Part shown: in pieces, positions 1 through 11,041 of the stretch
Position numbering within the stretch: the stretch's first letter is position 1
How the letters are laid out: every line of letters starts with the position of its first letter
From: Ophioceras dolichostomum
Lineage: Eukaryota > Ascomycota > Sordariomycetes > Magnaporthales > Ophioceraceae
Direction: 5' to 3'
NCBI GenBank assembly: GCA_003049485.1
Contig: PYST01000447.1
Coordinates: 1 to 27,669, forward strand
Length of the DNA stretch: 27,669 nt
Notes under the pieces: model-generated
The model's input: the letters and a program-made list of their open reading frames with translations, nothing else
Databases searched by the model: none
What the model was told of the DNA's origin: nothing
Made by a program: the position numbers and the translations under genes

Positions 1-1479
1 ACGTATGTCAGCGCTAATGCCTTGCTCGCCCTCGGGTTTTCGGTCTAGGAAGAATACTCACACGCTGGGACGGCACCCATGGGCATCAGGAACATGGCGA
101 AGAATCGCGCGCCGAGCACATGAGTTGCCGTCGCGATGGCGTTCCCTACCGCAGCGATGATGATCAGACAGATGATGTGCAGGGACCGGTCTTTGGTCCG
201 CGCCGACGACCATGTAACGGCAACCGAGACGAGGAAAGTTCCGAACTATTCACCATCATTCCAAAACAAACACATGGGGTCGGTCAGTACACGCGGTTTG
301 GAGGTGTGGATGTCGCACGGCGGAATGCATCGCTCGCTTACCCAGACGGGAGCCGTCAACCAGAGCGTGTTGATGGGGCTGAAGCCGAGCGTGCCCACGA
401 TGCTCGGGAAGAAGTACTGGAACGTCTGGCTCAGGATGCTCATGTGCTGCAGGAGCACGAAGATGTAGAGCCGGTAGTCGCTCACGGCCAGTTTGACGCC
501 CGCCCAAACGGACGTGGCGCGTCGCTGGTCGGCCTCGTTGATGTCCTCAAGCAGCCTCCAGGCCGCGAACGACCGCTCCTCTTCGGAGAGCCATTTGGTC
601 GTGTGCGGGTAGTCCGGTAGGACGAAGGCCACGGCTATGGCCACGGCGATGGTGAGCGTGCCCTCCTGTTCCTATTTGTCAGTTCCCTTCGGCCGGCCGA
701 CAGCCTCGACTGTTTCACGGTACTGCCTATATGTAGGCAGCCTGGAGTCTCCAGGTAGGGCCTAAGTAGGTGGGCACCTAGCAGAGAGCATGAAGGGTAG
801 GCAAATTTATGGTACGCACAATGATGAACAGCCACCTCCACCCTGCGATGCCCTGTGCACCCTCAAGCGAGCCAAGGATCCCCGCAGCGAGCAAGCCGCC
901 AAACATGTTGGCCAGCGCGTTGCCCGAGTAGAACCACGAGATGCGGCGTGTGAGCTCGGCACGGGTGTACCACGAGCTCATCAGGAACACTGCCCCCGGG
1001 AAGAACGGTGCCTCGACGAAGCCAAGGAAGAAGCGCACGGCGACCAGGCCGCTGAAGCTGTGGACACCGGCGTTGCACGTGCTGACGACGCCCCAGAGCG
1101 TGGTGGCGACGCTGAGGTACAGCGAAGGCCTCACGCGCGTGATGGCGAGGTTGGACGGCAGCTGCATCAGCAGGTAGCCGACGAAGAAGATGGACGTCGC
1201 CATGTTGAAGTCCGTACCGCCCATGCCCAGGTCGCGCTCGAGCGAGCCCTGCCGCGCCTGCGCCAGGTTCGACCGGTCCAGGAAGTTGAGCAGGTACATG
1301 ACTACTAGGCAGGGGATCAGGCGCGCGTCGATCTTGCGGAGGAGCCTCTTCGAGGCCTCGTCTCGCCAGGCCTGGTCTCGGCCCTCGAACTGCTCAGCGA
1401 ACGCGCTATCGCCACCGGGGGGGAGATCTCGCTCGCTCGCGTGTCCGCCGTTGCTGCTGCTAGCCGACTTCTTCTCCAT
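1..1479 (-). CDS. MFS transporter, Dal5/anion:cation symporter family (3' end outside window)
   Basis: This is the N-terminal part of a major facilitator transporter of the fungal Dal5-like (allantoate permease / anion:cation symporter) type, a plasma-membrane proton symporter family for small organic anions and vitamins. The substrate cannot be told from sequence. I read four exons: 1479-820, 665-342, 245-62 and 13-1 (cut by the edge). Introns are 819-666 (GTGCGT...CAG), 341-246 (GTAAGC...TAG) and 61-14 (GTGAGT...TAG); all joins keep the frame. After a soluble, charged tail of about 50 residues comes KIDARLIPCLVVMYLLNFLD followed by RSNL, the family's typical first membrane segment. Later come GWRWLFII joined to EGTLTIAVAIAV and FVLPDYP before the central loop, and RLYIFVLLQHM after it. 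About 390 residues are visible of a family usually near 500. The start ATG is the first in frame. The last short exon is the least certain join. Confidence 0.88.
723..755. repeat. Two back-to-back perfect hairpins inside transporter intron 1
   Basis: CTGCCTA (723-729) pairs with TAGGCAG (734-740) around a 4-base loop. Directly next to it, CCTGGAG (741-747) pairs with CTCCAGG (749-755) around one base. Both stems are 7 bp and perfect, and both lie inside the 154-bp first intron of the MFS gene. The following bases, CCTAAGTAGG, are a relaxed copy of the TAGG/CCTA palindrome seen across the window. A function is unknown; they could fold in the pre-mRNA or be traces of the dispersed palindromic repeat. 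Confidence 0.6.
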
Positions 1480-2764
1480 TGGCGCCGCTCACTTGGGGAA
1501 GGGAGGGGGGGCCACGTAGGGAGGTGTCTCTTGCTAACTTTGACTCCACCGTATGCTGATGGCCTACGTTTTGTGTGAAAGGGAAATGGGGTTACTCCTC
1601 TTCGATCTTCGGAGGAGAGCGCGCACGAAGGAGGTCCTCGGTGTTCTGCGGATTTTACTGCCTCTTATCTCTCGACGATGCGCTGCGGTACCGCCGCGGA
1701 GTTATCGGATGAGATATTGCAGCCGGAGTCTTGGGTGGGGTTTGTGGTTTGTGGTCTGCTTTTGATGCTGGTACGACACCAACTGCATGCAGTGAGGACG
1801 CACTTGAGAGAAGATGAGCAGCAGGAAGGCCATGCCAGAGCAACTGCAGTGAAATCTAACCGATAGTAAATAAAAGGCTCCTTCCTTTTCCGACCTTCCC
1901 ATCCATGGCAGGAACGTTTCACGTTCAACCCTCCCCTTCCTCGCGATCTTCCTCCTCGACCGACAGGACAGGACGATCCGCCTTCCCCGCAAACGTCGGC
2001 ACCTCGAGAGAACCCGTCGGCTCCATGTCAACGCGCATACCCCGCGTCAATGTGACAAGGTTCAGGCTAGAATCCGCTGCAGACTACAAGGCAGTTTGCG
2101 GGGAAAATCTGGGGGAAAGCCTGTTGTTGTTATCTGCCTACTAATGTTCTCCCTTGCTCGTTTTCGTTGCAGATGTCTGTAGTTTGGCTAATGAGGTGAG
2201 TTTGAATGCGTCATCTCAACCGTACGTTGATATTTCGAGTCATCATCTATGAGCGAGCGGGCTGGTATTGCGCACCCGCACAGTTGTGCGAGTCGGGGAC
2301 CACGCCTCCGAGATACCACCGCTGACGCTCGATTCCTACAGGCGGTATCCGGGAACGGAAAAGCGATTGCGGATCGCGTGCCCGACCTGGCGATAAGTCG
2401 GGGGGTACGGGAAAATGCTACCTGTCCGCATTCTGATGGACTCGAGCACTGCACACGGACTGACAACATCGATGGGAACTGGAACCACCCAAACAATATA
2501 GTTCATTCCGCTTCTACCTCGGCAGTTTTCAATGTGGCCAACTCCAAACCAATGCAAGATGCAATCAATGTCTGAAAATAAAACAGCCCTAATACGTAAG
2601 ATACCAAAGGAGAGGGCAAGGAGAAAGCGCAAGGACACACCGCCGCACACCTCCAGGTGCACCAACCATCCTCTCCTCCATCCCACCCCATCCCATCCAA
2701 TCCAATCCCCCCAAGTAGCTTTTCTCCACTGCCAACTTTGCCCTGGCTCCTTCGACATCTACAT
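1480..2764. other. Intergenic region upstream of the transporter
   Basis: No convincing coding sequence. It must hold the promoter of the MFS gene (reading leftwards) and the 3' flank of the small secreted protein gene. Open frames here are short, overlap on both strands and show no domain or biased codon use. Near 2670-2710 there is a run of CCCATCC/CCAATCC-like C-rich simple sequence. Confidence 0.6.
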
Positions 2765-3289
2765 CTACTCCGGCGTCTCGACGATCGTAACGGGGAACTC
2801 GAAGCTCATGCCCTTCTCCGGGACAAAGTCCGTCCTGCCCGTCGCGTTGACCCAGCAGCCGTCGGCGCGCTGGAAGACGTGCGACGCACCCAGGTACATC
2901 CTCTCGCGCACGGGCCCGTCGGTCCAGATGGTCTCGACGCGGTCCGTGTCCGGCAGGTCGGAGCCGTCCGGCAGCCAGCACCTGCGCCAGCCGGACTGAA
3001 TGAACACGCCGTTGCAGACGACGTTGAAGCCGGGAGCGTCCGGCAGGTAGCCCGCCGGCGCACTAAGGTTGAACGAGTTCGAACAGCCGCCCGGCGAGCA
3101 GCCCCAATCGTAGTTCGTGGCTTGGAATGACGGTGGCGCCGAAAGATTTGCTGTCCGTGTCGTCGCCTGATGCTGTTGCTGCTGCTGTCGCTGTCGAGGC
3201 GAAAGGATGGCGGATGCGGAAACGCCGACGCCGAGGAAGGCCACTGCGGCGAGAAGGGCGTGGACGAGGAAGAAAGTGGAATGATACAT
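2765..3289 (-). CDS. Small secreted cysteine-containing protein
   Basis: Single-exon gene for 174 aa. The ATG at 3289 is the first in its frame and gives a classic secretion signal: a short polar start, then a hydrophobic core (FFLVHALLAAVAFLGVGV) and a small-residue cleavage region (SASA) near residue 27. A Q-rich stretch (RQRQQQQQHQ) follows. The mature part has five cysteines: two in a CSPGGC motif near residues 63-68, then one each in VVCNG, RRCWL and DGCWV. Three N-glycosylation sequons (NLS, NLS, NAT) are visible. Size, signal peptide and cysteines fit a secreted effector-like or cell-surface protein of a filamentous fungus. The fold may be a small beta-barrel of the AA1-like kind, but that is a guess from the spacing of the CSPGGC motif. 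I do not recognise a named family. No membrane segment follows the signal. Confidence 0.75.
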   Translation of the reverse strand: MYHSTFFLVHALLAAVAFLGVGVSASAILSPRQRQQQQQHQATTRTANLSAPPSFQATNYDWGCSPGGCSNSFNLSAPAGYLPDAPGFNVVCNGVFIQSGWRRCWLPDGSDLPDTDRVETIWTDGPVRERMYLGASHVFQRADGCWVNATGRTDFVPEKGMSFEFPVTIVETPE

Positions 3290-6200
3290 TGTTGTGGTGG
3301 AATAGGCGACGGCGGGCGACAGACGCACGAGTGAAGAAATATGTATTTCTGCGGAGGTTGGCGCCTAGATAGACTCTGTATACCGCACTAAGGTGATTGC
3401 GATGGCGGGGTGACAATTCGTTGAGCGCTTGATGTGCTCCTGTTGCGATTGATGATTCAAAACGTGTACAGTTTATAGGTGGGCGGTGCGATCAATCTGG
3501 GATGTGTGAGCGCATGCACCACCTGTGTTACCAACGTCTCGATCGGGATTCGCTGCCTACGTCAATGACAGTAAACAGCACGACAATAACCCATGCCGAT
3601 CCTTATCCCGCCCGCACGAGTTGGGGAGTCTGTCCATGAACGCGCACCATCATCATCATTCACCGAGAGGTGTCCGCCTCCCGTGCCAAGACTCGTATTG
3701 GCTCCTTCACTCGACGGCAAAGTCGCCGATCTCCCGGTGATGTCATGGCTCCTCGTTCCGCTGGTTGGTTGCGACCCGAGCCTCTTTTATTCCGAACATG
3801 CCTTCAAGGGACCACCACTATACCTCGCACCCACCTGTCTCACTGCAGGAATTTGGCTGACGGACGGACTGGTTAAAAGTTGGCCACCAATCTTCGGGTC
3901 TTATGGTCCTGTGTCAGACACACTTGTTTGCGATAGCCGGGATCAAAGCCACGGGGCCTGCAGAAGGGATAAACGTGTCGGCATCAGGTTGTTGGCGCAA
4001 GCGGAACGGCACGACTGGCATGTACAAAAAAAAAAGAGTTTTTGCAGGAACAGCCTGTGAAAGGATAACGTTTAAAGACAATCTTGCTTAAAGCTGGGTT
4101 GAAAAAAAAAAAGAATAGAACAATGAAGAATAAGGCGCATGAAAACCGCAGATGAAATCTGAGATTCCATCAATCGCCGGCTTCTCGTCATCAATCCTAC
4201 CTCTAGTGCCACTGCGACACATCATTAGACCATATCCGGCTGTAAAAGGAGGGACGGGAGCAGGGAACCGGGACGATTCATGTGTCTGTCGATAAACCGG
4301 GTTCCGTCTGCAACGGCATGGACTGACGCGGCACCGACTTGGCACCGTGGCTGTGCCTAGAGGAATTCGGCGGGGCGGGGCTTATCCACTTTCTCGGGGT
4401 CCCGCAACCGGACAGTCCGTGGGTGCAGAAAAAGCGGCCCGTTTTCGCCTAACTATCCAGGATGCCCTTGGGCTCATCGGGTGCATGGACAACATGTGAT
4501 CCGTTTTTGGAACGCGCACAGGCCGGATTGGAGCTTTCAAGCACAATTTGGCATCGCGTATAGGCAGGCTCCAGGTACCTACATCCTACCTAGAAGCAAT
4601 AGTGACAGGACAGCAAGCCGACCAGTTTGTCATGCAGTGTGCACTTTTAGCCCACGGACGCGCACACACTTCCCAATGCTGTGCCTCACTCTGCCGTCGC
4701 ACCAGGTCGGTACGTCCCTGCGTTGCCCGTACCTTTGACATCAAAACTGACTCTTCTCAATGTCGGGTTTGTGCATCCTCCTGCCCCCACGCTGGCCCAT
4801 TGCTTCCTTTCCCGGCACCCACCACTTTCATTTCACTTTGAATACCGCCAAACCGAGCACATCGGTGGGGCAACCCAAATACGTCTGCGAATAAGCCGAT
4901 GGCAGATGAGCAAGCAACATGCGACTGGGCTCCAATAAGAGGGGAGTGGACTTAGACCGCCCTTCAAGCAGACCCGGGGGCAAGCAGTACCGATGGCAGC
5001 CCTGGAGGTCTCAAAAGCTTTTGATTTCCGCGGCGCATCTAGGCGATGTTGTCAGCCTTGGCAGGCCGAAATATTGAAATCCCAACACCGCTCTTTCGTC
5101 GAACCGCTGCTTTTTTTCTGGTCCAGACCACCACCGCCCTCCCTGATCCAAGACAGCGGCCGGATTAAACTGGGGCGTGGGCGGAATGCTGACCGGTAGC
5201 TCCTGAAGCGGCCAGCCTGAGTACACGCCACCGCCTCTGGAATATCTCGTCTTGGGACGGGCAAGGAAGGATAGCCTCCAGGCAACGAATGAGATCGATC
5301 TGATCTGCCGTCCGAACGGGCTTGGTGCATGATGGGCACGATCGTTGTATAGAGGCAAGGTCCTTTCCTGCAGGGGAGCATCATTTGCTTAGTTGGCCAC
5401 CAGGAGCTAGGAGCTAGCTGAGTACGGAGATTGTTGTGGCCCAGAACTGAATAGTACCTACTAGGCAACATGGCGTGGGCTGCCTGAGACCTGCGAGCCA
5501 GCACGGCTTCATGCCAGTTCCGGGCCATTTTTTCCGTCCAGTCAGATGAACAAACGCCAACGGCGCAGCACGGGCTTCGCACAGGTGGCTGGGATTGCCT
5601 GGGCACTCTTGGCCAATATTCCCATGATTTCTGACGATTTCTAGACACACGGCACGACGATATTGTCCTTTAAAATTGCGGTCTCTGGGTGGAGGCTCGC
5701 CTAACAAGCAACCAACTTCTGTCAGATCTCCCAGTAGTCTCTGTTGCTCGTGAGAGGCAGAGAGGGACTGTGCGGGCGTATGCATCTGTATGGTCACCAG
5801 CGGGCGGTGGGCCCGGCTGCGAAGCACGCACGTCTCACGCCCCTACCTACCTACCAACCCAGGTGGCTGCCCACCTAGGAAGCTACGACAGCTGGCATGC
5901 ATGGGTTGGGGTGTCTCTTCTGTCTGGAGTGGGAGACAGAAGCAGGGATATGCTGCAACCAGCCAAGCGATGGGCCACCTGAACCCTCCGTCGCCAAAGA
6001 TTGAGTCACACACCCCGAGCATGGAAGACGGGACGGCGGCCCAGGTACGATCCCGCCCCAACCCATCCCTGCCCGCGAAGGTGGAAAAGAGGGGGTACAG
6101 AGATACGTGCTCGCCACCGCCGATCCCCGCCAATACCGAATTAGTAGGGCAGCGGCGGAGAGATTGGAAACAAGATGAGGAGGTCGGTGGCGTGCTGTGC

Positions 6201-7328
6201 GTCCATACTATCAGTACACAACCAGGTCCAAGCCAGCGGTCTGGTAGGTGCTGTGTAGGTAGGTAGCTTCCCAGTTGTTGTGGGGAGGGGGGGGGTGCGA
6301 AGGGCGACGACGCATCCACCCGTCACGTCTGCCATCCAGCGGTGACCAAACTGCGCATCAGCAAACAAATTTCCCCGCTCCCGCTTCCTCTTTCCTCTCC
6401 TTTGCCTCCCTCTCTTCCCACACGAGACGCGGCCCCCTGCCCGTGGGCCCCTCCCCCAGGACCACTCCTACAGCTAGCTGATTGGACACACACAGCTCGA
6501 ACGCCCGCTGCTGTCCACGCAGACTGCCGATGCCTCGTTTGCGTTGGGGACTGCTCCTCAAATCTCGCCTCTGCCATTCGCCCATCGGGCTGTTGGCATT
6601 GTTGAAATGGGGACGAACAAGAAAGCCGGCTCCCCTACTGGAGACAAGCTGTAGAGAGGTTGGGTGGTGTTGGGAATGATGTGTGGCGTCCGTTTGGGCC
6701 TTTGGGCGTTTGTCCGTTCGTGTGTGTGCTCCGCATGTGTGTGGGCGTTGAATTGGAAGGAACGCCGTGGGAGTCCCGTAGGCAGGCTGAGGGTGTCAAA
6801 ACATGATCGTTTGCAGGACCAGGGCCAGTGAGAAGGGAGGGAAGGGTCGTGGTGCGTCCGTCATACGCACACCACACCTCAGCTTCAATCACAATTTGGT
6901 CTCCCGTTCCGACCCCTCCCTGCTTCCTCCAGCAGCATTCCCCCTGGTCACGCCCGGCTTGTACGGGCTCGACACACCTTTTGGAGGTGGTGTAGATCAG
7001 GTCTTCATGCATGCTGCCCACCGGCCGGCATCTAGATGCCCGCATGCTGGCAGACGGACCCGCTTCGGCTTTCCTCTCATTCAATCACGATTCTGATTTG
7101 TTTTTATTCCGCAACGGCTCAGCACCAAATACCTTCAAGGTTGCTTGCTGGTCTAGATTATTGGGCGTGAGGGTGGTAGTGTCGCAGCGCCACCTCATCC
7201 CGGAAAAGCAAGCAAGCGAAGCCTGAAGAGCCCGCGCGGTGCTTCCTTATTTCTTCTTCCTCGCTTCTTTTTTTGCCTTCTCTTCGCCTCTTTTGATTTT
7301 GTTTGTCGCGGCGCAGTGCAATCAAATC

Positions 7329-7346
7329 TACCTAGGTACCTAGGTA
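7329..7346. repeat. Perfect 18-bp palindrome TACCTAGGTACCTAGGTA
   Basis: The 18 bases equal their own reverse complement and consist of two overlapping TACCTAGGTA units. They sit in the long spacer, about 10 bases downstream of a CT-rich stretch. Related copies are at 7817-7826, 8160, 8744, 8856, 9264, 13708 and 21572. This looks like a dispersed short palindromic repeat of the genome, not a gene-specific operator. Confidence 0.8.
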
Positions 7347-8855
7347 CTTTACCAAAGGCACCTAGTTGAACTGGGCTGTCCTGAGGCGCTGCTCATGAGC
7401 CCCGCCACACCTGCCTGCCAGGACCGAGATGGGCCCGCTTTTCCCTGACCCCCTCCATCTCGTCCTCCGGTCCCTTCTCTTGTCTCGTCTCCGACTCTGG
7501 TAATTCTTCTTCCGCTCTGCCAATCTGTCGCTATCTGTCTGCCTTGGTCAGTTTTACAGAAAAAAATATGGTACAAAACGGAGTGCGAGAGAGGCCAACC
7601 CGCCTGACATCTGGCAGGTCCCTTCGTGACCCAGTTATTCCCTCCCTCTTATCCAAATATCTTAAGTTGAATGCATTCCGAATTCCACGTTGATTCACCT
7701 CCCCTTCCCCTCCTTAGTCCCCACCCCTTCCAGAGCAGGAGACGTGACGCGGGATGGGGAGGGGTGAGTAGTGGTGCTTCGTTGCGGAGACGGGTGCGCG
7801 GTACCCAGCTCCCTTTAGATACCTAGGTACCAGGCATGCATGGTGGATGTGACGGGAATGCTCGCCGTATCCCATCCGGTAGGCTGCAAATGATGGACTG
7901 GGCCGGGGGCTGGTGGCTGAGCGTCCCGGCTGGAAGCACCTACATACCTGAAAAGCCATGTGAGACCACCAGTCCCCATCTCCTAGTTCATTGCCTAGAT
8001 ACGCACAGCAGATGTCGATCCTCGGGGTTTGCTGTGTCAATACCCTCCTATTGGGCGATCCCAATCTTGTTCTGTTGGGTCGAAAGGAACTCAGGTAGGC
8101 TTTACTGCACATGCAAGACCCTCACTCTGTCCTCCTTGCTTCCCAAAACCCATCCTGCCTACCTAGGTAGGTAATATCCATCCACCCCAAACCGCTTTTT
8201 CACACCACGCCCCCCATCTCCCCTCACCGCCCCTTCTCCCGTTATCAGCCCAATAGGGCAGGGCCGCACGCTACTCTCCCTCACGCAGCCGGCGCAGCCA
8301 GTGCGATGTTAAGGTGGTTTCCACACCGTCCACTGATGAGGCGTCGCCGCCGATAGGGTAAGAGTCGTTTTGCTCGTGTCGGTCAGTTGCTGCTCGCTGG
8401 CCCACCGGGTGATGGCTCAACACGAAGAAATGAGGGGGGAACGGCTGAAAGAAAAGAAGAAGGAAGTATGCATTAGTTCCGTTTGCGGTCTCACAATTTC
8501 GGGCAACTGCAGATCCCGCCCAATTTGCATCTCCGAGGGGACGGCGGTCGCCACGTCCCAATGCGGCCTCGCGCCAGCACATGTGATGCTTCCTTTTTGG
8601 GCTGTTTTGCTTCTGTGCATGATTTTCGCCACTGCCACCGTTTCCGCCATTATTGGGAAAGGCGAAAACGGCGGAGATATGAAAAAGTGGATGTAGACGG
8701 ATGTGTATTGAGGAGGCTGTGGCGTCCATCTACCTGATTGAAGTACCTAGGCATCTATCTACAAACATTGGGGTATTTCTGTACCACAGATGAGGAGGGT
8801 GTAGCTGTCAGGTGGCTGGGCATGAAGTATCTCCTGTAGGTCGCTGGCAGCTATC

Positions 8856-8875
8856 TACCTAGGTACAGGTACCTG
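8856..8875. repeat. Two adjacent 10-bp palindromes
   Basis: TACCTAGGTA (8856-8865) is followed directly by CAGGTACCTG (8866-8875). Each is a perfect palindrome. They are followed by GGTAGGTAATAGGTAG, a run of half-units. This belongs to the same dispersed family as the copy at 7329. Confidence 0.75.
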
Positions 8876-9263
8876 GGTAGGTAATAGGTAGTGTTTGTGG
8901 CACACCGGAGGACAAACCGTGCAGCTGTCCCAGCCCTTCCCCTCCTCCTCCCTTCCTCAAGTCCCTCATGTCCCGCCCTACGACAGGCAAGCGTCTCGGT
9001 CGTGCAGGCGCTGGGGGAAAATAAGCTGAAACCTGAGTAAAAAGAAGAATAAGGCGAGACTGACGAGCTAATACCTTGTCGACAGAAGGCTAGGAGCCAT
9101 GCGATAAAAAAAAACCGCGGTGCAGAGGCGAGGCAAAGGGGTGTGGCGGACGTCCATCCTATGAGAGCCTTGGGGGCAGCGGGCGAATGATGTTTGGCCT
9201 TCCCCTTGTTGGTTGGATGGGATGCTTTCGCGGGTTGGCAGGGAGGTAGCTGGGTTAGCTAGA

Positions 9264-9308
9264 TAGGTACCTAGGTAGGTGTAGGTAGGTAGTAGGTAGT
9301 AGGTAGGC
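9264..9308. repeat. TAGGTACCTA palindrome followed by GTAG/GGTA half-unit tandem run
   Basis: TAGGTACCTA at 9264-9273 is perfect. It is followed to about 9308 by tandem GTAGGTAG and TAGTAGG half-units. The structure suggests growth of the half-unit by slippage next to the full palindrome. Confidence 0.7.
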
Positions 9309-9797
9309 ATGATGAAATGTAGCATTTTTTTGGACGGTTTATCTTTCTTTTTCTCCTTTTTTATTTTTTATTTTTTATTTTTTTGGGACTGAATCGGAAA
9401 ACACCACCAACAATAAGGGAGCCGTATGAGTATCGAAACATTAGAACGAAAAAGCGGAAGGGCGCAAGAACCTCAGAAGAAAGAAAGGAAGAGATACGGA
9501 AAAAAGAGAAGAAAATAGCCGTGCGGGGTAGAAATGGGAGGGAGAAAACGCAGTGATGAAATGGCGAAGGTTAAAGACTGATGCGAATCCACGAGCGGGA
9601 TGTGAGAGCAGAAAGAACCCAAAGTGCGAAAGAAAGCACGGGAGGACAATGAACCCGCCCCGGTGATCAATCCCAACATTTTATGCGGCAATTGAATTGC
9701 AGTTGACGTTTCTGGCGCTTTTTCGCATCATCGTTGGCCGGGTCGCGCAGCCATTCAATGATCAAGTCATCGCGCTCCTTGTCTGTTGGACCACGGT

Positions 9798-9819
9798 TGG
9801 GTGCACTTCCGTGCACCCA
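9798..9819. repeat. Hairpin, 9-bp perfect stem and 4-base loop
   Basis: TGGGTGCAC (9798-9806) pairs perfectly with GTGCACCCA (9811-9819) around TTCC. It lies on the 3' side of the broken minus-strand gene, 68 bases from a second hairpin of the same geometry at 9887-9908. Function unknown. Confidence 0.65.
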
Positions 9820-9886
9820 CGTGGACGAGTTGCCTCAGTCACCAAGGCAGCCCCCTCGACAGACCTTAGGTCACGTGGGCCCCTTG

Positions 9887-9908
9887 GAATCGCTTACCAA
9901 AGCGATTC
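9887..9908. repeat. Hairpin, 9-bp perfect stem and 4-base loop, next to an ORF stop
   Basis: GAATCGCTT (9887-9895) pairs perfectly with AAGCGATTC (9900-9908) around ACCA. It begins 7 bases past the TGA (9918-9916) that closes the minus-strand reading frame, so in a transcript of that gene it would form a stable 3' stem-loop. In a eukaryote this is not a transcription terminator of the bacterial kind. Confidence 0.65.
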
Positions 9909-9915
9909 CTCCTAC

Positions 9916-10899
9916 TCACGCGTAGACTAGCTTTACTCTTCCCTGTACATCATCAGAATCAACAGATTGGTTTACCACGCGTGTTTGCCTTTTCCCCCTT
10001 GAAGGCCAACCAACATTGTCAGACAGCGGCTCCGTGTGCACCTTGCCGTGCACCGGTGTGACATCTCGGACAGTGTCCTTGCAGAAAGGCAGCTCCGTCT
10101 CGAAAAACAGGTTCGGGTCCTTGTCAACTGCCTTGAGGCAGCCCTCAACCCTCGCTTCGGGAGTCATGTAGCTGAAATTGTCTTGCCTATCACCCCACGC
10201 CTCGCGGATGACGACCGGCCAGATTCAGGTTTCGGATTTGGTGTAGTCGATCGGCAGTTGATGGGTCTCCCTCTCGAGCCTGCGGTACTCCAGCTCGTCT
10301 TCGCACGCCTGGAGATCGGCCCGCTGCCCGATCTGGATCAGGGCGGGCGAGGTCATGAAGTGGACGCCTTCGGGCCCGGTGCTCTGCTCGCCCATGAACT
10401 CACCGTGCGGGACCATCCGCTCGGGGTCATAGGGGAAATCGGGGCCGTGGCAGCGTGGGTTGCTTGCCAGCAGGTCCTCCTGCGTAGCCATGACGAGCTG
10501 GTAGTCCTCGTGGCTGGTGTTGATCTGTCTCTTGAGGTCGCCAAGCTCGAATCCGAGGCTGAGTAGTCGCGACCAAACCTCGCCGGAAGCCCGGTCCCCT
10601 CCCCACCCGAAGAGCGGACGAATCCTGGCGTACATGTCCGTGGCCCACTGAGAAACCCCAAGCATTCGGGCTGGACCTTGCCTTATGCCGTCTATACAAC
10701 GCGCGTTGGCCCCTTCGCCGTCCGCCCACATGAGATTATTCTGAATCATCTCTGCGAAGCGTGACTGAACTTCTTGGAATGTGTGGAACTCAAGTAAGGT
10801 AGTCTCGGGATTCCTGAGGGTAGGACGCAATGGGGGAGCGGGTATGGTATAGCCGGCGGGCTTGTAGTGTGGGGGGTACGGCCTGTCGTCGGGTAGGCG
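9916..10899 (-). pseudogene. Unrecognised protein gene broken by an in-frame TGA
   Basis: One reading frame runs from about 10899 to 9916 on the minus strand with a single interruption, TGA at 10227-10225. The two sides join in frame: ...LPIDYTKSET, stop, IWPVVIREAWGDRQDNFSYM.... The text on both sides looks like real protein (many W, Y, C and charged residues, biased third positions). Around the stop the DNA reads GAA-ACCTGA-ATC; removing the six bases ACCTGA would restore SEIWPVV, so a small insertion is one explanation and a point mutation another. The 5' end is unclear: no ATG occurs before 10749, and a CAG acceptor at about 10887 suggests an upstream exon. The closing TGA overlaps a GTGAGT donor, so the gene may also continue by splicing. 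I recognise no family. It could be a pseudogene, an assembly error or an intron-containing gene. Confidence 0.55.
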
Positions 10900-11041
10900 T
10901 CACCGTAGACGGTCCCAGTGGACCCCTCCCCCAGCGTGGCCCGCCCCACTATCGAGTGTGATAGATGCAAGAAGAAGCGGAGAAAAAACCCACCCACTAA
11001 CCAATCTCGCCGGCATCCTCTGGTCTTTCAAGGGTGACGTC

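Larger units (their letters stand above)
3290..9666. other. Long gene-poor spacer with dispersed TAGGTACCTA palindromes
   Basis: About 6.4 kb in which I find no gene I can support. Open frames of 70-200 codons exist on both strands (for example 5052-5648 and 8271-8729 on the minus strand, 3593-4060 on the plus strand), but they have mixed composition, no domain, no sensible start and no splice-consistent extension. The region holds A runs (4023-4036, 4100-4111), CT-rich tracts (about 7245-7310), a T-rich TATTTTTTATTTTTTATTTT stretch near 9358-9382, and copies of the CCTAGGTACC-type palindrome. Non-coding transcripts or intron-rich genes cannot be excluded without RNA data. Confidence 0.5.

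Noticed and set aside
5052..5648. 198-codon minus-strand frame in the long spacer
   Set aside because: No recognisable domain, rich in R/S/P/C as expected from non-coding GC-rich sequence, and overlapped by other frames of similar length.
10036..10566. 176-codon plus-strand frame opposite the broken gene
   Set aside because: The hydrophobic/charged pattern mirrors the minus-strand protein; the minus strand reads as the more natural protein and extends further.
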